In this document: positions 30,048-39,014 of the stretch, piece after piece
How the letters are laid out: each line of letters opens with the position of its first letter
How positions within the stretch are numbered: the first letter of the stretch is position 1
Source of the DNA: Luidia sarsii
Taxonomy: Eukaryota > Echinodermata > Asteroidea > Paxillosida > Luidiidae
Reading direction: 5' to 3'
Length of the DNA: 64,000 bases
NCBI GenBank assembly: GCA_949987565.1
Contig: OX465105.1
Coordinates: 20,818,841-20,882,840, forward strand
Notes under the pieces: model-generated
Told to the model about the DNA's origin: nothing
The model's database searches: none
What the model saw: the letters and a program-made list of their open reading frames with translations, nothing else
Translations under genes and position numbers: made by a program

Positions 30048-30304
30048 TTTACTTTTAGTTTTACTTTTAGCAGTATAAACGCTGTCGGCTGTGCACAACA
30101 TCTCAGGCTAGTACTACCATAGGCTATCTACCAATACAAAAAGGCAATAGATATCCTATCCAAGCAGAATATAAATATGAATTAAATGCACTCGCCCGCT
30201 AAATGAATTTGTAACAAACTGGAGGAAGAAAATAATTGCATGATTGAACTCACCGCGCAGTCGGAAAGCTTTCCGTTGCTAGTCGGCCATGACAGGTGAA
30301 ATTA

Positions 30305-30425
30305 CGACCAACAGAGGGCGGCAGATCAAGTTTGCGGTGCATTCCTCCGTGCATTCACCGCACGTAAGCGTGCATGGAATTTGTGACAAACAGAGGGCGG
30401 CAGATCAAGTTTGCGGTGCATTATG
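30305..30425. repeat. Short direct duplication, about 35 bp
   Basis: ACAGAGGGCGGCAGATCAAG, TTTGCGGTGCATT occurs at about 30311 and 30388. Next to it, ATGTACATGTACTTTTATGT is a small palindromic tract. Confidence 0.7.
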
Positions 30426-30857
30426 TACATGTACTTTTATGTACATGTACTGTATGTGTCTGCTTTGGCAACCCTGGGATAGCAAAGTGGTAAACGGCAG
30501 AACTTAGTGGGCTTGACGTTGTTTGGAAAAAAAATAATGGCTTAATAGATAGGGCCTTTATCTAAAAATCAAAGCGACTCTGAATACTTTGTTCTTTATC
30601 TTTCATTTTTCGAGCAAATGCACAATTAATGCACGGATTCCTTTTTGAAAAGGCGGGGGACGTATTAAGTCGTGAACCCCAAACACGACGGGTGGCGCTC
30701 TCACCTCCGACCCTTTAACTTAATAACTTATAGGTCGCGCCTCGCTTATAATTTTTTTTTTTTTATTATATGGGCTAGAATCGAGTGGTCTTCTAGCCAT
30801 GGTTATCAATGTGAAGAAATATTACTCTAGTACGAACATAGATCTGCGCATGCGCCA

Positions 30858-30876
30858 CTAACCCTAACCCTAACCC
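30858..30876 (-). repeat. Interstitial telomere-type (CCCTAA)3
   Basis: CTAACCCTAACCCTAACCC, three units of the TTAGGG telomere repeat. It agrees with a TTAGGG-type telomere but is too short to mark a fusion. Confidence 0.7.
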
Positions 30877-30879
30877 TTT

Positions 30880-31630
30880 GTACCCCATAGAGCTAGCTCT
30901 ATTCTCGGCTGAGAAGAGCGCCGACTCTTCACAGGGTTGCTCCACAACACGGAGTGGTACGGTCAGTGTACAGTACATGTATGTACGGTGGGTGTGCAGG
31001 GACGTCAATACCTGATGCATATTCATATCTCGGCAGAGAGTTGCTCCAACATACATTACCGAAAAGAAAGGTGCGGGTACTGAGGTAGTTGGTTGCATAA
31101 TTGACTTCCCCCTGTGCCGGTCCAGCTGACCGATCTAAGCGGACTGAGATCCACGTGTTTGGCCTACAATCCACGCAATTATTAAACGATAACCTCATTC
31201 AAGGTAGGCTGAGTCTGGCTGATAATATTGATAACGAAAAGGAAAACTGCCTTTCGACATTTCGTTATACATTACGTCTTTAAATACTGGATTACTGTAA
31301 CACTAGTTAACAAAAGTAACAGCAATATACACACTACTCAGTTGAGTTAGTCACTTTGTGGCGTAACTACTGCTAACATTAACACGAACAGTAACATGGC
31401 TTCTAACTATAGACCATGGAGGAAGGAAATGTATAGACTAGTGTGGAATCTGGGTTATGTTACCTTGGTAATCGGACACCGATGTGGTCACTGTACCTGT
31501 TTAGAATTCACCAGTGGGTAAACTAATTGCCAAGACTCCGAGTCCGAGCATGGTCCGAACTGGTCCGAGTACAAGCTACCTCCATGATCATGGTACAAGC
31601 ATGGAGGAAGATCCTCCATGGATGATGGTA
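30880..31630. other. Intergenic upstream of PSPH, nothing recognised
   Basis: Short open frames only. Moderate CpG around 30880-31160 might mark a promoter, but no exon can be tied to it. Confidence 0.3.
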
Positions 31631-31639
31631 CAACTACAA

Positions 31640-31965
31640 GTAACCATGGAGCTAGCTACTCAGCTAGAAGTAGTAGTAGAAGTACTTCTACTCTACAGTA
31701 CTAGTACTCAATACTACCATGGAGGAATAAGAAGAGACTCCATGATACTACTAAGTACTAGTAATACTACTATTACTAGTACTAGTAGTAGTACTAGTAG
31801 TACTAGTACTAGTAGTAGTACTACTAGTACTACTAGTAGTTAGTACTAATCTACTACTACTACTACTACTACTACTAATACTGCTAGTAGTAGTAGTAGT
31901 ACTACTACTACTAGTAGTGTAGTACTAGTAGTAGTAGTAGCATTTAGTATTCATTATTATTACTT
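31640..31965. repeat. (AGT/ACT)n trinucleotide tract, self-complementary
   Basis: Long runs of TACTAGTAGTAGTACTAG. AGT and ACT are complementary, so the tract can fold on itself repeatedly. The Ser/Thr-rich open frame here is repeat translation. Confidence 0.9.
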
Positions 31966-32024
31966 ATTAGTAATACTATAAAATTATACATGTAGCTCTA
32001 TGGAGTAGTAACCATGCTTGGACC

Positions 32025-32701
32025 CTACCCCCAGAACTGTGGGATTCTACGTCGTCCGCTGCTCTCCCGACCGGAACCCCACAGATAACTAGGCCTTTTC
32101 CCCATAGGCTTCTGTGTAACGTTCACAAGTGCTGTGGCATAGGGATCAGCAGGTTCAGCATAACTCATAAAATACTGCTTCATTTGGCCCAAGATTTCTA
32201 GCAAATGTGGTTTACATACCACGCACCTGTGTGCAACTGTCCATTTGGCGAAAATATGTCGATTTCCAAAAAAAAAATGGGCGAAAACCTCCCGGTTTGG
32301 TCGCGAGATCCAAACGGCAGCGCCGCAACTGGCAGTCTGGTCCCTGTAGTACGGTATAGCGCCTTGCTGCGAAGACGTACAGGGGACCAGACTGCCAGTT
32401 GCGGGGCTGCCGTTTGGATCTTGCGACCAAACCGGGAGGTTTTCGCCCATTTTTTGGGGGAAATCGACACATTTTCGCCAAATGGACAGTTGCACACAGG
32501 TGCGTGGTATGTAAACCACATTTGCTAGAAATCTTGGGCCAAATGAAGCAGTATTTTATGAGTTATGCTGAACCTGCTGATCCCTATGCCACAGCACCTG
32601 TGAACGTTACACAGAAGCCTATGGGAAAAAAGCCTAGTTATCTGTGGGGTTCCGGTCGGGAGAGCAGCGGATGACGTAGAACCTCACAATTCTGGGGGTA
32701 G
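32025..32701. mobile_element. 0.68-kb palindrome, Mutator-like MITE candidate
   Basis: Left arm 32025-32352 and right arm 32377-32701 are near-perfect inverted copies (about 325 bp each) around a 24-bp centre. Ends read TACCCCCAG...CTGGGGGTA. The 10-bp phrase GCTTGGACCC lies immediately outside both ends in the same orientation, as expected for a target duplication. Very long termini with 9-10-bp duplications are typical of Mutator-like elements; the assignment is inference. Apparent proteins on both strands are mirror images of each other. Confidence 0.75.
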
Positions 32702-32702
32702 C

Positions 32703-32815
32703 TTGGACCCTACAATTGCCTTTTAATTTTTTTTTTTATGGGATCGACCCCCTTAGTTGTTTTTTTTAATTACAATTTTATTTACAAAGGTTGGTTGTAG
32801 GGTCCAAGTTACTCA
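32703..32815. mobile_element. Small foldback, TTGGACCCTACAA termini
   Basis: CTTGGACCCTACAATTGCC at the left and GGTTGTAGGGTCCAAG at the right, with a T-rich/A-rich centre. Related to the GAGTAACTTGGACCC foldbacks. Confidence 0.6.
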
Positions 32816-33056
32816 CACTAGCAAGTAGCATAGACCATGCATAGACTCTAGAGTCGGAGAGGAAATATACATGTAAGTACATGTTCTGTCAACGGCCAGT
32901 CAAAGGCAGGTATAGCACCGTAACGTTGACACCATGACATCCATGTAAAATAATCTCTTTTTGTGCCCCATGCGCACGAAGAAGAAGATTTGGATGCAAC
33001 TTGGGTGTACTCTTAATGACGGTGCCTGTACCTTTCCATCATCCTCAGTTTTTGCC

Positions 33057-33196
33057 ATGGCAAGCTTTGAGGAGACCAAGGAGATCTGGAGGCGGGCGGA
33101 TGCCGTCTGCTTTGATGTGGACAGCACTGTCAGCGTGGAAGAGGCCATAGACGAGCTGGCCGCCCACTGCGGTGTCGGCCAAGAGGTGGCACAGTG
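33057..33196 (+). CDS. PSPH: PSPH exon 1
   Basis: MASFEETKEIW...CFDVDSTV...GQEVAQ plus TG of a split Trp codon; donor GTGAGA. 46 codons plus two bases. A 54-bp minisatellite begins at the donor. Confidence 0.9.
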
Positions 33197-36100
33197 GTGA
33201 GATGACCCTGACTGACAGTGACAATGACAAACTGACGGGGACGCCATCTCAGTGATGAGAGATGACCCTGACTGATAGTGACAAGCTGACGGTGATGCCA
33301 TCTCAGTGATGAAAGATGACCCTGACTGATAGTGACAAGCTGACGGTGACGCCATCTCAGTGGTGAGAGATGACCCTGACTGATAGTGACAAACTGAAGG
33401 TGACGCCATCTCAGTGATGAGAGATGACCCTGATTGACAATGACAAACTGACGGTGACGCCATCTCAGTGATGAGAGATGACCCTGACTGATAATGACAA
33501 ACTTACGGTGATGCCATCTCAGTGATGAGAGATGACCCTGATCAAGCTATAACATCTGACCTGTGTCAAACAATGACAATTTTGTAACATCGTGGTGGCA
33601 TTTAGATGACATTGTGACAACATTTTCATGATATCGCAATGACATTGTTACAATTCTCGATGGCAGCAATGGCGTAGGTGACAGTATGGTGCTTCCATCT
33701 TGTCATCTCTGTGCTGGCATTTCAATGTCGCCTCCTTGACAATTCGCAATCAAGATGGCATCACACAGGGCCCGAAATATCCGCTAGACCGTGGACCGAG
33801 TCTATTGATTTCAGCGTCGGTCTAGTGCCGAGTGTGACTGCACTGGACCGGCTGTCTAGTGTTGTTTGTTTCTTGCACCATGAAGAAAATGGCACTCAAA
33901 TATAACTTCGACTTTGACTTGTACAAGTAAAGAGCATGTTCTCAAGATAATCTATTCACTGTTTTTTTATTTTTTTTATTTATGGCACAGGTGTTGTAAA
34001 ATTAGTTCAGGTCCATTAATAGTCTTCAGTTAAATAAATAAGACTTAAGGCTTTGCATGGTGGGTGAATCAATATAGGAAGGTTTGCGGTGACACCATGT
34101 ATAAGGTCTCTTAAAGAAGAGGTGTGGTTCTGAAAAGAACCTGAGTGGTAACTCGACGTTTCGACCAGTATGCTCTGGCCGTCATCAGGAGAATGCCTTG
34201 GACTCGGACACTCGGTGGTGGATCTGCTTATATGCTGGTGGTCGCTGAGGCGGGAAGGTGGGAAAGATAATCCTCTGGGGTGGATAATCGTAAGGGGCCT
34301 AGATCGCTGAGGCGGGAAGGCGGGAAAGATAATCCTCTGGGGGTCTTCAGTTTCTAGACCTGAAGTCTTGTAAAAAAAATAACAAAAAATTTAAGGTACA
34401 TTAATTTTTTTTTTAATTTGAGCCCTGCATCACACCTTTTCCCCCCCAGGACAAAGAAGGCCATGGATGGCAGCATCACCTACAAGGAGACCCTCAAGGC
34501 AAGACTGGACATCATCAACCCGACCAGGGAGCAAGTCAGCAACTTCATAGCCAACCACCCGCCTGCCGATTACCTCACACCAGGAGTCAGGCGAGTCCTT
34601 GGGCCTTCTTAACCCCTTACCAGCGAAATTATTTTAGTGCAGTTGGCCTTCACCAGTGCCATTTCTAAAACTCGCTAAACAATCAGAGAACAATGATATC
34701 CACTGTGAGTTAGTAACGACCTGAGTCACGACGGATTGTAAGACTTTGGGAGTTCATACCAATAATCATCCTGACGAGTGTGGCTCCGACAAGACCTTGG
34801 CCCAATCTCATTGAGTGTAAAACAAATTTGCCTAAGCATGAAAAGCCTTGCTAAATAAAATTAGCTTGGTAGCCAAAGTTCCACTTGTTTTTTATGCTAA
34901 GCACCCATGAGTGGAATACAAGTTGATGCAGCAAGCATCAAGTCATGGCTTGCAGTCTGGTATTAAAGAACCCTTACTTTCCCAAATCCTACAGAATCCT
35001 ATTGCCCTAGTGTAGGAATGTGTAGGATCGAGGGCATGTGGTAGTTGATGCATAGTAGGAATTTGTAGGATTGAGGGCATGTGGAGTTTTTGTCACTGTG
35101 AGAAAATGCAGGATACAGGTTACAAGGCCCAATGTGATGGAGGATGATTCTGTAGGTTTGAGGGCATGCAGAGTTTTTTGTTGCTTGAGGAAAATGTAGG
35201 ATCCAGGTTACAAGGCCCAATGTGATGGAGGGCACTTGGTAGTAAAAATATACATTATCACAAAAAGGAGTAGGTACCAAGTGTCCAGGGAGACACTGTT
35301 GGACTGAGTGTCAGGTTTGGGGCTTTCAACTGAAGGATTGTGCAGGACTCAGGTCATGTGCTAGAAACTAGTGGTGGGTAGTTAAGGATGTTATTAACAA
35401 AACAAAGAAGGACTTTCATGCTAAGCAGGTTTTCTCGCTTAAGCGGCTATGCAAAATTGTCCCCTGGAAAGTCAAACATCGGCCGGCATGTCTGAGCTGC
35501 GTCCGCCATCGGGAGAAACCTTCACTGGTACTTCGGTTGACCTTTGACCCGCAGGGAGTTGATCCAGCTGCTGCTGTCGCGGGGCACGGTGGTCTACCTG
35601 GTGACTGGCGGCTTCTTCTGCACGGTGGTGGAGCTGGCCAAGGCGCTCAAGATCCCCCAGGAGAACATCTTTGCCAACAAGCTCAAGTTTTTCTTCAATG
35701 GTACGGTATCCCTCCTCGGCCGGCTTTTTTGCCATCTCAGCAAGGACAGTGTCTAGTCACAGTGCAAAAGGAGTGCACCGATAACTTTCAGGCAGGCCTT
35801 TAATGATTCGTGCGCATTCCCGATGGTGTGTGATGCAGCATGAGTGTAGTTGGTGTTCCTAGTGTGTTCACTTAGTGCAGTGTTGTTAGAAGCAGTCAGA
35901 ATATTCAGCATGTTCAGACCGCACAAGTTTCCGTTTCATTTCATTTATTATTTCACAGGGGATATAACAACCCAAGTTACAGAAGATTGATATAAATTGA
36001 AAAATTGGCAACGAAAACTTTGACGGAACCGGGACTTGAACTCAAGACCTCTTGATTAATGTACCAGTGTCTCCCATCTGAGCTATCCAGCCCTTAGATG

Positions 36101-37504
36101 GTTCCCTTCCCAAAATAGTCAAATCGTTAATTTTGATTGTTTAACATTGATGCAAGTGAAAAACCAATACAAATTCAAAAGAGACAAACAATAGACAGCA
36201 CCCCTGTCGGATTGCCAAGAAGCGAACCAAATCACAATCTAGTGGCTCTCAAAAAGGCTGAGAACAAATACAACTACCATATAGAATTACAAAGCACAAA
36301 ACAAAACAATATAACATGAATTTTGATACCATTAGAGAATATTCATATTTGCAAATTCAAACTGATTCCAGGTGTAAGAAAGTATTCATCTAAATTACAA
36401 TTTAAAGAAAATACACCAAAAAATGTTGCAAACTGCTCGCTGACTAAAATGACCTGCAGTACATAAATCTCAAAAGTGGTCACTTTGCCTTTGAGGGAGG
36501 TTCCTGCTAGGATCGAAACGTCAGACCCTCTAACTGTTTAGATGAAAGAAGAAGAAGAGAACAGAAGAGATTCCTTGACACCAGACGGCAAACCCTTCCA
36601 TTATCAGGGCTCGACCTTAGCACTAGCGCGACGGTCATTGTCTAGTAAAAATGGCCGCGGGCTAGTAAAATGACCCACTTTGCTAGCCCGGCGGACTAGC
36701 AAAACGTAGACAGCGGTGTGGCAGCAAAAAACATTGCGGGCTGGGATAAGAAAGTGGAAGCTAATCATTTGTTTTACTTGACCTAATAACCTTGTGTTAA
36801 ATTCAATATTAATTATACAGGGCTAGTAAAAGTTGCTGCGGGCTAGCAAAAAACTCAATTTACTAGCCCGATGGGCTACTTAAAAAAAAAATTAAGCATG
36901 AGGCTTGATTATCCAGGAATAGGATCTTTTTCTGATATCATTCTGACTCATGCCACCTCTAGTGTGACCAGCAGGTTGTCTTTTTAGAAAGGATGAGATC
37001 CTCACTCATTGGGCTTGTGTGTTTTGTTGCTACACCTGTGGCTCCTGGGCAGGTGACTACGCCGGGTTCTGCGAGGAGCAGCCCACGTGCGCGGCGGGCG
37101 GCAAGCCCAAAGTGGTCGGAGACCTGAAGGACGAGCACGACTACGAGAACGTGGTGATGATTGGCGACGGGGCCACGGACCTGGAAGCATGCCCGCCTGC
37201 GGTAAGGCTTATCCACTACCTCACCATATGCCCCACTCAGCAATACCCTCTCATCATCATCATCAGCTAAGGATTGTCGCACAAGTTCTCTTTAATCCGA
37301 TGGGTCAATAACCGGTACCTATTTGTGTGGGTCTCTTTCCTCCCCCCCCTCACTTTGCCACCTTCTCGTCCTCCACTGTCTGTCCTCCAGGACGCCTTCA
37401 TCGGCTTCGGTGGCAACAAGGTGCGAGCCAAGGTGCAGGAGGGGGCCAAGTGGTTTGCCGACAGTTTCCAGGAGCTCATCGCCGTCCTACAAGAAGAGGC
37501 CTGA
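33057..37504 (+). CDS. PSPH: Phosphoserine phosphatase, complete
   Basis: Five exons: 33057-33196, 34450-34590, 35555-35700, 37053-37201 and 37391-37504, giving 229 codons (human 225). HAD-family enzyme of the cytosol that performs the last step of L-serine synthesis, hydrolysing O-phosphoserine. Seen: motif I DVDST (nucleophile Asp20, acid/base Asp22), motif II VTGGF (Thr111), motif III lysine in GGKPK (Lys160), motif IV GDGATD (Asp181), and the C-terminal DAFIGFGGN block. The start ATG has a good context and lies 9 bp after a likely acceptor (CCATCATCCTCAG), so a 5'UTR exon exists upstream. Oddities: intron 2 begins GC (AG|GCGAGT), motif II has Thr where human has Ser, and Phe115 replaces the usual Arg of GGFR. 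Minisatellites touch the first donor and the stop codon. The nearest gene, on the opposite strand, is the Cys-rich one. Confidence 0.92.
33201..33545. repeat. 54-bp minisatellite at the PSPH exon 1 donor
   Basis: GATGACCCTGA starts at 33201, 33261, 33315, 33369, 33423, 33477 and 33531 (periods 60, then 54). The real splice junction CAGTG|GTGAGA is repeated exactly near 33358-33368 and as CAGTGATGAGA in other units, so the array looks like an expansion of the exon-intron border. Confidence 0.92.
33765..34425. mobile_element. MITE (AGGGC-GAAAT termini) with nested insertion
   Basis: Left half 33765-34033 matches 18118-18320 (GACCGTGGACCGAGTCTA); the right end is near 34345-34425. The break is flanked on both sides by GTCTTCAGTT, present once in the intact copy as CCTTCAGTTG. 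In PSPH intron 1. Confidence 0.65.
34035..34335 (-). mobile_element. Nested insertion with a 10-bp target duplication
   Basis: Sequence between the two GTCTTCAGTT copies. It contains GGTTTGCGGTGACACC and AACTCGACGTTTCGACC of the foldback family, plus a duplicated GATCGCTGAGGCGGGAAGGC / GGAAAGATAATCCTCTGGGG block. It begins AAATAAATAA, which read on the minus strand would be a T-rich 3' end. Confidence 0.55.
34450..34590 (+). CDS. PSPH: PSPH exon 2 (GC donor)
   Basis: Acceptor CCCCCCCAG, then (W)TKKAMDGSITYKETL...YLTPGV plus AG of a split Arg codon. The only in-frame junction is AG|GCGAGT, a GC-AG intron. No GT nearby gives a frame-preserving join. Confidence 0.85.
34620..34980. other. PSPH intron 2, unremarkable
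   Basis: No repeat family or coding block recognised. Confidence 0.4.
34985..35250. repeat. Degenerate GTAGGATTGAGGGCATG tandem repeat
   Basis: Units of roughly 45-65 bp carrying TGTAGGATTGAGGGCATGTG and GGATACAGGTTACAAGGCCC. Related to the 43-bp array at 886-1075. Confidence 0.65.
35555..35700 (+). CDS. PSPH: PSPH exon 3
   Basis: Acceptor GACCCGCAG, then (R)ELIQLLLSRGTVVYLVTGGF, FCTVVELAKAL...KLKFFFN plus G; donor GTACGG. Carries motif II. Confidence 0.9.
36005..36125 (-). mobile_element. tRNA-derived SINE (family 1)
   Basis: The complement has GGATAGCTCAGATGGGAGA and GAGTTCAAGTCCCGG with the family leader GACTATTTTGGGAAGG. In PSPH intron 3. Confidence 0.65.
36420..36540. mobile_element. 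TCCTGCTAGGATCGAAACGTC repeat with AAACTGCTCGCTGAC leader
   Basis: AACTGCTCGCTGACTAAAATG, CTTTGAGGGAGGTTCCTGC and TAGGATCGAAACGTCAGACC. The same three blocks occur in order near 5690-5830, 27460-27545 and 48100-48370. Confidence 0.55.
36604..36905. mobile_element. MITE built on GGGCTAGTAAA / TTTACTAGCCC
   Basis: About 300 bp rich in GGGCTAG and CTAGCCCG in both orientations, with AGGGCTCGACCTTAGCACTA at one end and a diverged complement (TTAAGCATGAGGCTTGAT) at the other. In PSPH intron 3. Confidence 0.5.
37053..37201 (+). CDS. PSPH: PSPH exon 4
   Basis: Acceptor CTCCTGGGCAG, then (G)DYAGFCEEQPTCAAGGKPKV...MIGDGATDLEACPPA; donor GTAAGG. Carries motifs III and IV. Confidence 0.9.
37391..37504 (+). 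CDS. PSPH: PSPH exon 5 and stop
   Basis: Acceptor CTGTCCTCCAG, then DAFIGFGGNKVRAKVQEGAK...LQEEA and TGA at 37502-37504. A 22-bp minisatellite begins within a few bases of the stop. Confidence 0.92.
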   Translation, partial: DAFIGFGGNKVRAKVQEGAKWFADSFQELIAVLQEEA

Positions 37505-37508
37505 ATCG

Positions 37509-37935
37509 GAGTGGGTAGCGAGGTGGGATGGAGTGGGTAGCAAGGCGGGATTGAGTGGGTAGCAAGGTGGGATGGAGTGGGTAGCAAGGTCGGATGGAGT
37601 GGGTAGCAAGGTGGGATGGAGTGGGTAGCAGAGTGGGATGGAGTGGGTAGCAAGGTGGGATGGAGTGGGTAGCAGGGTGGGATGGAGTGGGTAGCAAGGC
37701 GGGATGGAGTGGGTAGCAAGGTGTGATGGACTGGGTAGCAGGGCGGGATGGAGTGGGTAGCAAGGTGGGATGGAGTGGGTACAAGGTGGGATGGAGTGGG
37801 TAGCAAGGTGGGATGGAGTGGGTAGCAGGGTGGGATGGAGTGGGTAGCAAGGCGGGATGGACTGGGTAGCAGGGCGGGATGGAGTGGGTAGCAAGGTTGG
37901 ATGGAGTGGGCAGCAAGGCGGGATGGAGTGGGTTG
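37509..37935. repeat. 22-bp minisatellite in the PSPH 3'UTR
   Basis: About 19 units of GGGATGGAGTGGGTAGCAAGGT. It starts about 5 bp after the stop, so it should be in the mRNA. Long minus-strand frames reading CYPLHPTLLPTPS are repeat translation. Confidence 0.93.
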
Positions 37936-37939
37936 AATA

Positions 37940-38400
37940 GACAGGAGTGTCAAGGGTATGAAGAGTTTAAAACAATGCACAGGGGTTGTATCCGGACTCT
38001 GATTTTCTAACTGGAGTCTGGTCCTGTTCAGAGCCACACACATACAATCAGATCCCATTTCCATATGGTGCTACAGCAACCACAATTCTTCAAGACTCTA
38101 TCTGTAAGTAACTTCCCAAGTTCAATCATGGGCCATTGGCCTAATTGTGTCAACTTTAATCTCGAGGAATGTTCAATCTGTTCACAATCTACTGCCTGTT
38201 GTGCCTTCACAATATAGTGGATTTTCCACTTGCCATTTGCTAGCCAGAAATAATCATATAATCTTATACTAAAGAACCGGTTTTTCATCATGGAAAATGA
38301 TACGCAGTTGTATTTTTTGTGGGCTGTGGACTGCTTGCCTTTGTCAAGCTGTTTGAAGACGCTTGCATGATATCTTTTTATAACTGTTCTTGGTGCTGGC
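37940..38400. other. PSPH 3'UTR or intergenic
   Basis: No family recognised; the gene end is not marked by a clear AATAAA within 1 kb. Confidence 0.3.
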
Positions 38401-38402
38401 CA

Positions 38403-38568
38403 TACAGTGGAACGTCACTTTAGCGAACATCCTGGGATCCATGATAATTGTTCGGTATAGCGTTCGTTTGTTACAGCAGTTGTGGCCACATATTTTGAAC
38501 ACAAAAATCGGGAGCCAAAGGGCATGTTCGTTATAGCCGAATGTTTGGTAAATTGGCGTTCCACTGTA
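38403..38568. mobile_element. TA-flanked MITE (Tc1/mariner type)
   Basis: TACAGTGGAACGTCACTTTA at the left and TTGGCGTTCCACTGTA at the right, about 162 bp between TA dinucleotides. CAGTGGAACS termini with a TA duplication are typical of Tc1/mariner-derived MITEs. Confidence 0.75.
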
Positions 38569-38810
38569 CTGAGTCCTGTTGTGTGATTGGAGCAATCCTC
38601 GTGCCATTATGTCAGACATCATTGATTTACTGAATAACAAGGTTTCGCAGAAACTTACTCGATCATTCTCTTTGGGGATCAAAATAACAGTGTCCTTCTT
38701 CCAATCCTGTGTGCCTTCCTGGACAGCTTGGATGCAATGCAAAAGTATCCCTTGGGCAGAAGTGTACTGGGATATTTGAAGGCTAGGCCAGAAATAATGG
38801 ATATGTCATA

Positions 38811-39014
38811 GCTGCCAACCGTTCCTGTTTTAGAGGACTCATTCCTCTTTTGGGGTCAAAATGCTTTCACTTTTTACAAGCTCTTGACAACAGATTCCAC
38901 TTTTTGGCTTGGAAATACACGTATTCCTATTTTCTGATGTAGTTTGTTCTGTGATTCCTCTTTTCTTAGCAGAAGTATTATTTCATATTTCCTTTAAGAT
39001 AGGTTGGCAGCTGT
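38811..39014. mobile_element. MITE with AGCTGCCAACC termini
   Basis: AGCTGCCAACCGTTCC at the left and GATAGGTTGGCAGCT at the right, about 204 bp, containing several ATTCCTCTTTT/ATTCCACTTTTT motifs. Superfamily not determined. Confidence 0.7.

Noticed and set aside
30250..30310. Possible 5' exon of the Cys-rich gene (GACTGCGCG followed by GTGAGT on the minus strand)
   Set aside because: The frame from its ATG stops after three codons. It could be a non-coding leader exon, but nothing ties it to the gene.
32025..32674. Similar proteins on both strands, taken at first as a duplicated gene
   Set aside because: They are mirror images produced by the large palindrome.
37267..38064. 265-codon minus-strand frame rich in Cys-Tyr-Pro-Leu-His
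   Set aside because: Translation of the 22-bp minisatellite after the PSPH stop codon.
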